Below, piece after piece: positions 54,778 through 63,558 of a stretch of 64,000 nt of DNA (position 1 is the stretch's first letter; every line of letters starts with the position of its first letter). The DNA is from Streptomyces malaysiensis subsp. samsunensis. Its GTDB lineage: Bacteria > Actinomycetota > Actinomycetes > Streptomycetales > Streptomycetaceae. The stretch covers positions 1 through 64,000 of the forward strand of contig NZ_JANIIC010000014.1 in NCBI RefSeq assembly GCF_024519315.1, read 5' to 3'. The notes beneath the pieces are model-generated. The model worked only from the letters and a program-made list of their open reading frames with translations. It was not told the DNA's origin and made no database searches. The translations under genes were made by a program, and so were the position numbers.

Positions 54778-56190
54778 TCATCGCCTCAACCCTTTCACCC
54801 GATTGCCCCGATTCGGGGGATCGCCTCGCCGTACGCCGCCGCTCGGGCGCCCGGGACGGACCAACTCCCATCGATCGCCATGTCGTTCGACAAAGCCCAG
54901 GGCGAGCAGTTCATGGAGCCGGCCCAGGGCCTCGTCACAGCCGGTCCCGGAGTCCCGGGCCACATCCCGCAGGTCGTTACCGCCTCGTGCCGACAACGCT
55001 TCCAGCACCCGCGCCGTCACGGGATCGAGCAGGTCCCGCTCGACCAGCGGCCCCCGCCGCTCCGGGGCGAGGTCCCCGATACCGCCGACGAGCTCGGCCA
55101 CTTCGGCGGCGTCGGAGACCAGGACGGCCTCGCCGCGCAGCAGTTCATGCACCCCGGCGGAGAGCCCGCTGGTCACCGGCCCCGGCACCCCCATGGTGGA
55201 CCGCCCGAGCTGTTGTGCCCGGCGCGCGGTGACCAGTGATCCGCTGCGGTACTGGGCCTCGACCACGACCGTGCCGCGGGTGAGGGCGGCGATGACCCGG
55301 TTGCGGAGCACGAATCTGGCGCGTGTCGGATGGGCTCCGGGCGGCAACTCGGCCAGCACCAGGCCCTGTTCCCCGATGCGCTCGATCAACTCGGCATGCC
55401 CGCGCGGATAGGGGACATCCACACCGGAGGCGAGCACCGCGATGGTGGCCCCGCCCGCGGCGAGCGCCCCTCGGTGAGCCGCGCCGTCCACGCCGTGGGC
55501 CGCGCCGGAGACGACCACCCAGCCCCGCTCGGCGAGTCCGGTACCGAGGGCCGCCGCGACATGCGCGCCGTAGTCGCTGCAAGCCCGTGCGCCCACCACG
55601 GCGACCGAGCGCAGCGCCCACATCCGCAGCCCGGCCGGGCCGCGCACCCATAACCCCACCGGGCGAGCGTCGCCGAGATCGTCGAGCTGACCTGGCCAGT
55701 CCAGATCCCCGGGGCAGATGAAGCGCCCTCCGCACCGGGCGATCAGCGCAAGGTCGGCGACCGGGTCCACTCCGGCCGCCCGGAGGGCGCATCCGGCCAG
55801 CCGGTCCCCGGTGGCTCCGGGCGGGGGCTTGCCCTTCCCGGTGAGCGCCCGCCACAGCGCCACCGGGCCCATGCGGCGCAGCCAGCGCCCCACCCCCTCG
55901 TCCCCGGGCTCCACGAGCCGAGTGAGCGCCGCCCGCGCCAGACGCTCCTCATCCGGAACGCCCCGCCCCTCGGGGAGCCGCTGACCGTCGTCCGCGACGC
56001 CCTGCCCCTCCGGGTGTCCCTGGCCCTCATCCGCGACGCCCCGCCGCTCTGGGAGCCCCTGCCGCTCGTCCGGGGTCCCCCACCCCTCCGGGAGCCCCTG
56101 ACCCTCGTCCGCGACGCCGTCCCTCTGCCAGAGGTCGGAGAACAGGGCGGGGACGGTGCCACGGTCGCCGCCCGCCGCAGGAGTGGACAT
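54778..56190 (-). CDS. dprA: DNA-processing protein DprA with an N-terminal 13-residue repeat insert
   Basis: 470 residues, larger than the usual ~380 in Streptomyces. The Rossmann-like domain (VAVVGARACSDYG, then SGAAHGVDGAAHRGAL and NRVIAALTRGTVVVEA) loads RecA on single-stranded DNA in transforming bacteria; its job in Streptomyces is less clear. A winged-helix-like domain is at the C-terminus. Residues 25-76 are four copies of a GVADEGQGLPEGR-like 13-mer plus a partial fifth copy, absent from ordinary DprA. The ATG overlaps the comM-like stop by one base (TGATG). Confidence 0.93.
   Translation of the reverse strand: MSTPAAGGDRGTVPALFSDLWQRDGVADEGQGLPEGWGTPDERQGLPERRGVADEGQGHPEGQGVADDGQRLPEGRGVPDEERLARAALTRLVEPGDEGVGRWLRRMGPVALWRALTGKGKPPPGATGDRLAGCALRAAGVDPVADLALIARCGGRFICPGDLDWPGQLDDLGDARPVGLWVRGPAGLRMWALRSVAVVGARACSDYGAHVAAALGTGLAERGWVVVSGAAHGVDGAAHRGALAAGGATIAVLASGVDVPYPRGHAELIERIGEQGLVLAELPPGAHPTRARFVLRNRVIAALTRGTVVVEAQYRSGSLVTARRAQQLGRSTMGVPGPVTSGLSAGVHELLRGEAVLVSDAAEVAELVGGIGDLAPERRGPLVERDLLDPVTARVLEALSARGGNDLRDVARDSGTGCDEALGRLHELLALGFVERHGDRWELVRPGRPSGGVRRGDPPNRGNRVKGLRR
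55963..56118. repeat. 39-bp coding minisatellite in dprA
   Basis: Four 39-base units encode GVADEGQGLPEGW, GTPDERQGLPERR, GVADEGQGHPEGQ and GVADDGQRLPEGR, with a partial fifth (GVPDEER) after them. Unit length is a multiple of three, so copy-number change keeps the frame. Confidence 0.9.
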
Positions 56191-57812
56191 CAGTGCTCCC
56201 CCGCCGCGACGGGCACCCCGCGGCTGATCCCGGTGCGCAGTTGCAGCGCCTGGGCGATGTCCGGCGCCATGGGCCGGTCGTGCCCGGCAAGGTCGGCGAC
56301 GGTCCAGGCGACCCTCAGCACCCGGTCGAGCCCCCGGGCGGTGAGCAGCCCGCGCTCCATATCGCGCTCGGCCTCGCGCAGCGCACCGGGGACCGGCTGC
56401 CAGCGGGTGCGCAGCTCATGGCCCGGCACCTCGCTGTTCAGCCGCCAGGGCGTGTCCAGGAGGCGGGCGGCGGACCGCTCACGGGCCTCCTGGACCCGGG
56501 CCGCGACGGACTCGCTGCTCTCCGCCCCGGCATGCCCTCCCGTGAGCTCGGTCCGGCTCACCGCCTCGACACGGACCCGCAGGTCCACCCGGTCCAGCAG
56601 CGGTCCTGACAGCCGTGACTGATAGCGGCGGACCGTGGCGGGCGAGCATTCGCAGACGTCGCCCAGCAGCCCATGGCGCCCACAGGGACAGGGGTTGGCC
56701 GCGAGCATCAGCAGGAAGCGCGCCGGCATCCGCATCATCCCGGCGGAGCGGGCCACCACCACATGCCCCGACTCCAGGGGCTGCCGCAGGGCGTCCAGCG
56801 CCTTCCCGCTGAACTCGGGAGCCTCGTCCAAAAAGAGCACTCCGCGGTGGGCCAGCGAGACCGCGCCGGGTCTGGGCAGGCCGTTTCCCCCGCCGACCAG
56901 CGCGGCCATGGTCGCCGAGTGATGCGGGGCGCAGTACGGCGGGGTCTGCACCAGCGGCTGCCCCGGCGGGAGGACACCGGCGACCGAATGGACCGCGGTG
57001 ACCTCCAGGGCCTCCTGCTGGGTGAGCGGCGGCAGCAGCCCCGGCAGCCGCTCGGCCAGCATGGTCTTCCCGGCGCCCGGAGGCCCGCTGAGGAAGAGAT
57101 GGTGCCCGCCCGCGGCCGCGACCTCCAGCGCGGTGCGCGCGGCCCGCTGCCCGGCGACGTCGGCCAGATCGGGCCGCCCCGCCCCCGCCCCGGGCACCGC
57201 GGCGACGACGGTGCCCATACCGGCGCCGGGCACGGTGAGCCCCGCGAGCATCGGATCGGGGCGGCCCAGCTCCTGGGGCTCCTCCTCCGCGGGCACCGGC
57301 GCGTCCGTCAGCACCGCGATCAGCTGGCGCAGGCTCCGCACGCCCAGCACCGAGACGCCCGGCACCAGGGCCGCCTCGGCCGCCGTCTGCTCGGGGACCA
57401 CGACCTGGCGGTAGCCCGCCTCGGAGGCGGCGAGCACGGCGGGCAGCACCCCACGGACCGGCCGCACCCGGCCGTCCAGGCCCAGCTCCCCGATCATCAT
57501 CAGGTCGGCGATCTGGCGCGGGTCCACCCGCTCGGCCGCGCCGAGCACCGCACAGGCCACGGCCAGGTCGAAGCCGCTGCCGCCCTTGGGAACGGAGGCC
57601 GGGCTGAGGCCGACGGTGAGCTTTCTCTGCGGCCACTCGCCGCCGGAGTTGACCACTGCCGCGCGAACCCGGTCCCGGCTCTCCACCAGGCTCTTGTCGG
57701 GCAGTCCGACGAGTGTGAAGGCGGCCACTCCCGGCTCCAGATCGGCCTGGACCTCCACCACGACGCCCTCGACCCCGACCAGCGCCACCGAGCAGGTGCG
57801 GGCGAACCCCAT
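56190..57812 (-). CDS. ComM/YifB-like Mg-chelatase-type AAA+ ATPase
   Basis: 540 residues. An N-terminal Lon-protease-like domain (GLPDKSLVESRDRVRAA) precedes a AAA+ domain with Walker A SGPPGAGKTMLAE and Walker B LFLDEAPEF, then the Mg-chelatase C-terminal domain. ComM is a helicase that promotes branch migration in transformation in Gram-negatives. Here it sits between yraN and dprA with one-base overlaps on both sides, the widespread yraN-comM-dprA order. ATG 57812. Confidence 0.94.
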   Translation of the reverse strand: MGFARTCSVALVGVEGVVVEVQADLEPGVAAFTLVGLPDKSLVESRDRVRAAVVNSGGEWPQRKLTVGLSPASVPKGGSGFDLAVACAVLGAAERVDPRQIADLMMIGELGLDGRVRPVRGVLPAVLAASEAGYRQVVVPEQTAAEAALVPGVSVLGVRSLRQLIAVLTDAPVPAEEEPQELGRPDPMLAGLTVPGAGMGTVVAAVPGAGAGRPDLADVAGQRAARTALEVAAAGGHHLFLSGPPGAGKTMLAERLPGLLPPLTQQEALEVTAVHSVAGVLPPGQPLVQTPPYCAPHHSATMAALVGGGNGLPRPGAVSLAHRGVLFLDEAPEFSGKALDALRQPLESGHVVVARSAGMMRMPARFLLMLAANPCPCGRHGLLGDVCECSPATVRRYQSRLSGPLLDRVDLRVRVEAVSRTELTGGHAGAESSESVAARVQEARERSAARLLDTPWRLNSEVPGHELRTRWQPVPGALREAERDMERGLLTARGLDRVLRVAWTVADLAGHDRPMAPDIAQALQLRTGISRGVPVAAGEH

Positions 57813-58171
57813 CAGGCCACCCCTCGCACATGCTCGACCACGGGCGCGCCCCGGCGGGGCAGCACGACCGCCACCACGTCGATGCGCACCCCGCCCGGCG
57901 GCGGGCCGCCGTGCCGCTCCAGCCAGCGCTCCGCCAGCCGCCGCAGCCGCTCGGTCTTATCCGGCCGGACGGCCGCCATCGGGTGCTCGTAGCCACCCTC
58001 GCGGCGCGTCTTGACCTCGCACATCACCAGGGCCCCGGCGTCGAGCGCGACGATGTCGACCTCGCCCTCCCGGCACCGCCAATTGCGCTCCAGGACGGTC
58101 ATCCCGGCTTCCGCAAGCGTGCGGACCGCCACGTCCTCGCCGTAGCGGCCCAGCGCTCCTCGGGCGTTCAT
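57812..58171 (-). CDS. YraN family (UPF0102) putative endonuclease
   Basis: 119 residues, PD-(D/E)xK nuclease-like fold. The motif [22 protein letters not shown] holds the acidic residues and lysine of that active site. It overlaps the comM-like gene by one base (TGATG). The function is not established; the neighbours suggest DNA processing. Confidence 0.92.
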   Translation of the reverse strand: MNARGALGRYGEDVAVRTLAEAGMTVLERNWRCREGEVDIVALDAGALVMCEVKTRREGGYEHPMAAVRPDKTERLRRLAERWLERHGGPPPGGVRIDVVAVVLPRRGAPVVEHVRGVA

Positions 58172-58285
58172 TCGGCACCACCTCCGGCACCGACTGTGAC
58201 GCCCCCGCGCCCCGCTCAGGGATCTTGGAGCATTTCTGTGGACGGCCGCCCGGCTGTGGACAACTCAGTCACCCGGAAGGGGGAG

Positions 58286-58594
58286 TCAACCGCCGGGAAG
58301 GTCGAGGTCGCTCTTGTTCAGCTCCTCGATATTCACGTCCTTGAACGTGAGAACCCGTACCTGCTTCACGAAACGGGCCGGGCGATACATGTCCCAGACC
58401 CAGGCGTCGGCCATCGACACCTCGAAAAAGACCTCACCCTGGACCGAGTGCACCTGCATCTCGTAGTCGTTGGTGAGATAGAAGCGGCGCTCGGTCTCGA
58501 TCACATATTTGAACAGACCGACGACATCGCGGTACTCCCGGTAGAGCTTCAGCTCCATCTCGGTCTCGTACTTCTCGAGGTCCTCGGCGCTCAT
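58286..58594 (-). CDS. DUF2469 family protein
   Basis: 102 residues, highly conserved in actinobacteria and always near signal peptidase and NUDIX genes in my experience. The sequence MSAEDLEKYETEMELKLYRE and the central RRFYLTNDY are typical. The start at ATG 58594 follows GGGGAA. No known function; no catalytic motif seen. Confidence 0.92.
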   Translation of the reverse strand: MSAEDLEKYETEMELKLYREYRDVVGLFKYVIETERRFYLTNDYEMQVHSVQGEVFFEVSMADAWVWDMYRPARFVKQVRVLTFKDVNIEELNKSDLDLPGG

Positions 58595-58633
58595 GGCATG
58601 TTCCCCTTCAGCCGTGCGTCCCCCCATTGTGCG

Positions 58634-59167
58634 TCAGACGCGCTCAGTCTCCAGGATCACCGGTGCACTCGGGGGTCCCTCGACGAGCAGCGTACGCAAC
58701 AGTTCCGCCAGCCGTGACGGGTACACCGGCTCGGTGGCCGCAGCCAGATCGTCCGCCGTCCACCACCGCAGCCCGGCCACGCTCCGCCGCTCCAGCTCCG
58801 TCAGCCCGCCGCCGGGGCGTGCCGGGGTCTGCCGGGTACGGCACAGGTAGTACCACTCGTCCTGGTCCCAGCGCCGCCCGGCGAACGGGAAGGAGCAGAT
58901 CCGCCGCCACAGCAGCGGGCCGAGCCGCACATCGGTGATCCCGGTCTCCTCCGCGAGCTCCCTGAGAGCGGCCTCCTCGCGGCTCTCCTCGCCCTCCAGA
59001 CCGCCTCCCGGGGTGAACCACCACGTGGACGACGGATCGTCCGGTTCGAAGCCGTGCAGCAGCAGGATCCGGTCCTGCGGATCCAGCAGCACCACCCGTG
59101 CGACCTTCCGCAGCCGCCGCTCGGCCCCGTCGGTCCGCTCGGCTGCGCCGGCCCCCTCATCAGCCAC
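58634..59167 (-). CDS. NUDIX hydrolase
   Basis: 177 residues. A complete Nudix box spans residues 55-77, with Gly55, Glu61, Arg69-Glu70, Glu73-Glu74 and Gly76 in the required places. It hydrolyses a nucleoside diphosphate linked to another moiety; the substrate is not predictable. The GTG start at 59167 overlaps the sipZ stop by 8 bases, so it follows sipZ in an operon. Confidence 0.93.
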   Translation of the reverse strand: MADEGAGAAERTDGAERRLRKVARVVLLDPQDRILLLHGFEPDDPSSTWWFTPGGGLEGEESREEAALRELAEETGITDVRLGPLLWRRICSFPFAGRRWDQDEWYYLCRTRQTPARPGGGLTELERRSVAGLRWWTADDLAAATEPVYPSRLAELLRTLLVEGPPSAPVILETERV

Positions 59168-59927
59168 TCGCGGCCACCTTCCCCTTCGCCGTCTGGCCCT
59201 GCCGCGCGCCGCCCGCCCTGCGCCGGACGTACGGCCCGTGGGCCGCGCCCCCCAGGATCAGCACGGCGCCGACAATGATCGCTATCAGTATCGGCCCCAG
59301 CGGCCCAGGCTCCGAGATCCCGCCCGGCAGCGCCTTGAAGGCATCGGGCCGCCCCACCGTGCCCCAGGACCCCAGCGGCCAGGCGGTGGCGTCCACCCGG
59401 GCGTCCACCGCGCCCCGCTCCACGGCGCCGCCCGCCTCGTCGGTGAGATGCACCCGTGAGTCGAGGGAGTCGCTGCGGTGGTCGCCCAGCAGGAACAGCC
59501 GGTCCTTGGGCACGGTGGTGGAGAAGACGGTGGAGGACGCCTGCTCCCCCTTGCGCAGATACGGTTCATCGAGGACCTTGCCGTTCACCCGCAGCCGGCC
59601 CTGCTTGTCACAGCACTCGACCCGGTCGCCGCCGACCCCGATGACCCGCTTCACCATGGGCAGGTCGCCCCACACGTTGTCGCGGAAGACCACCACATCG
59701 CCGCGGCGCACCTCGCCGCCGTCGATCCGCTGCGCCAGCACCCGGTCGCCCTTGCCGATCGTCGGCGCCATGGAGTCGGTGGGGACGGTGTACGGCTTGT
59801 AGAGCACCGCGCCCCAGACGAAACCTCCGAGGAACAGCACACACCCGACGGCCACCGCCAGCCCGGACAGCACGCTGCCCGGCGTACGCCGCGGCGTGCC
59901 GCCCCCCACCCCTTGGGCTCCGCTCAT
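59160..59927 (-). CDS. sipZ: signal peptidase I (SipZ type)
   Basis: 255 residues. An N-terminal membrane segment, catalytic Ser52 in VPTDSMAPT, Lys93 in MVKRVIGVGGD, and a C-terminal membrane helix (PILIAIIVGAVLILGGAA). It removes signal peptides from Sec/Tat-exported proteins at the membrane. From Streptomyces lividans work, sipZ heads a separate operon with unrelated genes; the gap 59928-60092 and the overlap with the NUDIX gene fit that. The ATG at 59927 is the only reasonable start. Confidence 0.94.
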   Translation of the reverse strand: MSGAQGVGGGTPRRTPGSVLSGLAVAVGCVLFLGGFVWGAVLYKPYTVPTDSMAPTIGKGDRVLAQRIDGGEVRRGDVVVFRDNVWGDLPMVKRVIGVGGDRVECCDKQGRLRVNGKVLDEPYLRKGEQASSTVFSTTVPKDRLFLLGDHRSDSLDSRVHLTDEAGGAVERGAVDARVDATAWPLGSWGTVGRPDAFKALPGGISEPGPLGPILIAIIVGAVLILGGAAHGPYVRRRAGGARQGQTAKGKVAASG

Positions 59928-60092
59928 TCCAGTGCTCCCGCCGTACGCAACAGACGTAGAAGATCAGGTTCCGTGTGCCCTGGGACACACGGAACCGCAC
60001 CTTACCCGGCGGTACGGGCCCCGTCAGCAGTCGGCGGTCAACCGCTCCGTCCGGCCCTGGGCTCCCAATCGGCCCTGAACTCCGGACCGGCC

Positions 60093-61187
60093 CTAGGCTC
60101 CGGTCCTGGCCTCGGCTCCGGTCCTGGCCTCGGCCTCCTCCCGGACCTTGGCGATCAGCCTGCGGCGGCGCCACAGCACGATCGGCACCGCGCCCGCGAG
60201 CCCCACGGCCGAGGGGGCCATCGCGGCGGCCGCGCTCAGACCCGGCTGGTCGAAGGTGCTCGGCACCGACAGGGTGGACCAGCGGTCGATGGGCCAGGCG
60301 ACGACGATCGCACGCCCGACGACATCGCCAACCGAGACCGTGCCGTCGTGCAGATTCTGGTGGTAGCGGGAGTCCAGCGAGTCCTGGCGGTGGTCGCCCA
60401 TCACCCAGATCCGGCCCTCGGGCACCTTGATCGGGCCGAACGGCTTCTCGTCACAGGGAGTGTTCCCGGGGAAGATGTACGGCTCGTCCAGCGGCTTGCC
60501 GTTGACCACGACCTTGCCGCCGCGCTCGCAGGAGACGGTGTCCCCGCCGACCGCGATGACCCGCTTGATCAGGTCCTTCTCCTCCGCCGACGGCATCAGT
60601 CCGATGAAGCTGAGCGCCTTCTGGATGCCCTCGGCGATCGGGCCGGAGCTCTTCGTCTGGGTCTCGCCGAGCCAGCCGCCCGGATCGTGGAAGACGACCA
60701 CCTCGCCGCGCTCCGGCTCGGAGCCGAACCACGGGGTGAGCTTGTCCACCAGCACCCGGTCGCCCCGCTGGAGGGTGTTCTGCATCGAGTCGGAGGGGAT
60801 CGAGAACGCCTGCACCAGGAAGGTCTTGATCAGCAGCGCCAGGGCCAGCGCGATGATGACCAGGATCGGCAGCTCCTTCCAGAAGGAACGCACCTTCTTG
60901 GCCTTGGCGGCCTTCCCGGAGCCGTCCGGCCGCCCGGAGCCCGGCCGCGCCGGTTCCTCGTCGCCGGACCCGGGCGGATCAGCCGCGCCGGGCCCGTCCG
61001 GAGGGCCGGAGGGTTCCTGCCCGCCATCGGCTCCGTGCGGGCGCGGCGCCATGGGCGGGGCCTTGTCCGTGGGTGCACCGGCTTCGGGCGCCTCGTCCGC
61101 CCCGTCCGTGGGAGGCTCCCCCCTCGTCCCGGGCTGCCTCTCGGGCTCTTCGTGACCGGATCGTGCGCCGACCGCCAAATCCCCCAC
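60093..61187 (-). CDS. sipY: signal peptidase I (SipY type)
   Basis: 364 residues from GTG 61187, which has GGAG 5 bases upstream; a GTG six bases earlier lies on top of that site. An acidic Pro/Gly-rich N-terminal tail of about 100 residues precedes the membrane segment, catalytic Ser134 (IPSDSMQNT) and Lys208 (DLIKRVIAVGGD). A C-terminal membrane helix is present, and the last residues repeat EARTGA. It is the last gene of the sipWXY operon. The start region is overlapped by the extended sipX frame. Confidence 0.93.
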   Translation of the reverse strand: MGDLAVGARSGHEEPERQPGTRGEPPTDGADEAPEAGAPTDKAPPMAPRPHGADGGQEPSGPPDGPGAADPPGSGDEEPARPGSGRPDGSGKAAKAKKVRSFWKELPILVIIALALALLIKTFLVQAFSIPSDSMQNTLQRGDRVLVDKLTPWFGSEPERGEVVVFHDPGGWLGETQTKSSGPIAEGIQKALSFIGLMPSAEEKDLIKRVIAVGGDTVSCERGGKVVVNGKPLDEPYIFPGNTPCDEKPFGPIKVPEGRIWVMGDHRQDSLDSRYHQNLHDGTVSVGDVVGRAIVVAWPIDRWSTLSVPSTFDQPGLSAAAAMAPSAVGLAGAVPIVLWRRRRLIAKVREEAEARTGAEARTGA

Positions 61188-62163
61188 ATCCACTCCTCAC
61201 GCCTGACTGCCGCCTGCCCCACGAACGGCGCAGGATCACCACTCCCATAACGAGCGGGAGTTCCGCAGGGGTCGGGAGCTGGACCATCGCTTGCTGATCT
61301 ACGGAGGACAGCCTATGCGCCGAGCCCTCGGCCTGCGTTGCCCCGCTCGGCGCGTCCTTCACGGAGGCGTAGGTGCCCGGCTCCTCGAGCCGCCGCATGT
61401 GCCCGAACGGCCACGCGATCACCACGGCGCGGCCGACCACCATGTTGTCCGGCACCGTGCCCTGGTAGGGCTCGTCGAGATGGACGCGTGAGTCCGCCGA
61501 ATTGGACCGGTGATCGCCCATCACGAACATCCGCCCCTGGGGGACGGTCACCTTGAACTGCCTCTGTGACGGCGGGTTGCCGGGGTGCAGATACGGTTCG
61601 TTCAGCGGCGTCCCGTTGACGGTGACCTTGCCGTTCGCATCACAGCACGCCACCGTGTCGCCGCCCACCGCGACCACCCGCTTGATCAGGTCCTGCTCGT
61701 CGGAGGACGGCAGCAGGCCGATGAAGGTCAGGAACTCCTTGCCCTGCTTGATGACCGGCGGGTCGTCCTTGGGAGGCTTCCGCTCGTCGTCCAGCCAGCC
61801 CCCTGGGTCCTTGAACACCACCACATCGCCGCGCTCCGGCTTCGAGCCGAACCACGGGGTGAACTTGTCCACCAGCACCCGGTCGCCGATCCGGATGGTC
61901 TGCTCCATCGAACCGGACGGAATGACGAACGCCTGCACCAGGAAGGTCTTCAGGACGAGCGCGATCACCAGCGCCACGCCCACCAGTATCGGTATCTCCT
62001 TGACGGCCGAACGGCGCCGCCTGCGCTTGATACGGCGCTGGATCCTGCGCCGCTCCGCACGCCCGCCGACCCGGCGCTCGCCCGGCGCACGCGAGGGGTC
62101 CACACCGGCGGGCGGGCCCCCCGCCTGACGCGCCCTGGTACGGGGCCGCCCGCGCTTACCCAT
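60979..62163 (-). CDS. sipX: signal peptidase I (SipX type) with extended C-terminus
   Basis: 394 residues from ATG 62163, which overlaps the sipW stop by 8 bases. An Arg-rich N-terminus, membrane segment, catalytic Ser85 (IPSGSMEQT) and Lys161 (DLIKRVVAVGGD). S. lividans SipX is about 320 residues as I recall. Here codon 320 is TCA (61204-61206), just before the sipY ribosome-binding site, and the frame then runs on 75 codons inside sipY, giving a 209-base overlap. A single change TGA to TCA would explain it. The tail is basic and low-complexity. The enzyme part looks intact. Confidence 0.9.
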   Translation of the reverse strand: MGKRGRPRTRARQAGGPPAGVDPSRAPGERRVGGRAERRRIQRRIKRRRRRSAVKEIPILVGVALVIALVLKTFLVQAFVIPSGSMEQTIRIGDRVLVDKFTPWFGSKPERGDVVVFKDPGGWLDDERKPPKDDPPVIKQGKEFLTFIGLLPSSDEQDLIKRVVAVGGDTVACCDANGKVTVNGTPLNEPYLHPGNPPSQRQFKVTVPQGRMFVMGDHRSNSADSRVHLDEPYQGTVPDNMVVGRAVVIAWPFGHMRRLEEPGTYASVKDAPSGATQAEGSAHRLSSVDQQAMVQLPTPAELPLVMGVVILRRSWGRRQSGVRSGCGGFGGRRTIRSRRAREAARDEGGASHGRGGRGARSRCTHGQGPAHGAAPARSRWRAGTLRPSGRARRG

Positions 62164-62992
62164 GGGCACCACCGGAGGCCGCGGACGGTATGCCGCCGGG
62201 CGCCGCGGGCACATCGGCGAAGGTGTCCGTCCGGGGCACGGCGGACCAGCGGCCGAACGGCCAGCCGATCCATTCGGCGCGGCCGATCACCTTGTCGACG
62301 GGGACGGTGCCGCCGCCCGGTGCGCCCAGATAGTCGCGCGAGTCCCGGGAGGCGTCGCGGTGGTCGCCCATCACCCACAGCCGTCCCTCGGGCACGACGG
62401 TGTCGAAGCGCACCCGCGATGGCCTGTCTCCGGGGCGCAGATAGCCCTCGTCCACCGGCTGACCGTTCACCTCGATCCTCCCCCGCTTGTCGCAGCAGGT
62501 GACCCGGTCACCACCAATGCCCACCACGCGCTTGACGTAGTCGGACTCGGCCGGTTCGGCCAGCCCGACCGCCGCGGCCGCCTTGCGCAGCAGACCCGTC
62601 ACCGGATTCCCGGACGGCTCCTCCTCGCCGAAGGAACCGGCTCCGTCGAACACGACAACGTCGCCGCGGCGCGGATCGTCCCCGAAACGGTAGGCGAGCT
62701 TGTTCACAAGAACCCGGTCCCCGGGGCGGAGGGTGTTCTCCATCGAACCGCTGGGGATCAGGAACGGCTGCATCACAAAGCCGCTCACCAGCAGCACGAC
62801 CGCGGCACAGGCCGCCGCGAGCAGCGCCGCCCGCCGCCATCGCCCGCCCCCGGTCAGCCATTCCGGCAGCCACCGGGCGGACGGGGGTTCCCCGGCCCGC
62901 GCGGGAGCATGCGAAGAGCGCGACCGCTCCCCGTGCTCCTTCTCGGAGCCCGGGGAGCGGTCGCGCTCCGCGAGCTGTCCTTCGGTGTTCAT
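62156..62992 (-). CDS. sipW: signal peptidase I (SipW type)
   Basis: 278 residues. One N-terminal membrane segment, catalytic Ser83 (IPSGSMENT) and Lys154 (YVKRVVGIGGD). Unlike SipY and SipZ it lacks a clear C-terminal membrane helix. It is the first gene of the sipW-sipX-sipY operon, 83 bases downstream of rplS. ATG 62992. Confidence 0.94.
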   Translation of the reverse strand: MNTEGQLAERDRSPGSEKEHGERSRSSHAPARAGEPPSARWLPEWLTGGGRWRRAALLAAACAAVVLLVSGFVMQPFLIPSGSMENTLRPGDRVLVNKLAYRFGDDPRRGDVVVFDGAGSFGEEEPSGNPVTGLLRKAAAAVGLAEPAESDYVKRVVGIGGDRVTCCDKRGRIEVNGQPVDEGYLRPGDRPSRVRFDTVVPEGRLWVMGDHRDASRDSRDYLGAPGGGTVPVDKVIGRAEWIGWPFGRWSAVPRTDTFADVPAAPGGIPSAASGGAHG

Positions 62993-63015
62993 CGGGCCAG
63001 AGCCTATCCGGCCCG

Positions 63016-63030
63016 GCCGGATGATCCGGC
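63016..63030 (-). terminator. small hairpin between rplS and sipW
   Basis: GCCGGA (63016-63021) pairs with TCCGGC (63025-63030) across a 3-base loop. It is short; it may weakly end the rplS transcript. Confidence 0.35.
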
Positions 63031-63075
63031 GGTAGCTCAGTAGTCGCGCAAAATCGCCGCGATACAGCCGCGAAC

Positions 63076-63426
63076 TCAGTTGTCGCGCTTCTCCTTGATC
63101 TTGGCGGCCTTGCCGCGGAGGTCGCGCAGGTAGTACAGCTTCGCCCGGCGCACATCACCGCGGGTGACGACCTCGATCTTCTCGACGATCGGGGTGTGCA
63201 CCGGGAAGGTGCGCTCCACGCCGACGCTGAAGCTGACCTTGCGGACGGTGAAGGTCTCACGGACGCCGGAGCCCTGGCGGCGGATGACGACGCCCTTGAA
63301 CTGCTGGACACGGGAGCGGTTGCCCTCGATGACGCGGACGTGGACGTTGACCGTGTCGCCGGGGCGGAAGGTCGGAATGTCGCTGCGCAGCGACGCGGAG
63401 TCGACGGTGTCGAGCAGGTGAGACAT
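63076..63426 (-). CDS. rplS: 50S ribosomal protein L19
   Basis: 116 residues, the usual length. It sits at the 30S-50S interface. The sequence [20 protein letters not shown] near the N-terminus and [20 protein letters not shown] at the end are characteristic. ATG 63426; the longer frame upstream has no support. It lies 132 bases downstream of trmD, the common trmD-rplS order. Confidence 0.97.
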   Translation of the reverse strand: MSHLLDTVDSASLRSDIPTFRPGDTVNVHVRVIEGNRSRVQQFKGVVIRRQGSGVRETFTVRKVSFSVGVERTFPVHTPIVEKIEVVTRGDVRRAKLYYLRDLRGKAAKIKEKRDN

Positions 63427-63558
63427 GATCGTCTGCTTTCTTCGCCGATGCCACAGGTCATCAGCGGAATATCGGATGATGATTCGGAGTGCCGCCCTCA
63501 TCGGGTGGGCGTCGGTCCCCCTGTGGCAGGGGCGCACACCCGGACGTACGGCAGCGGC

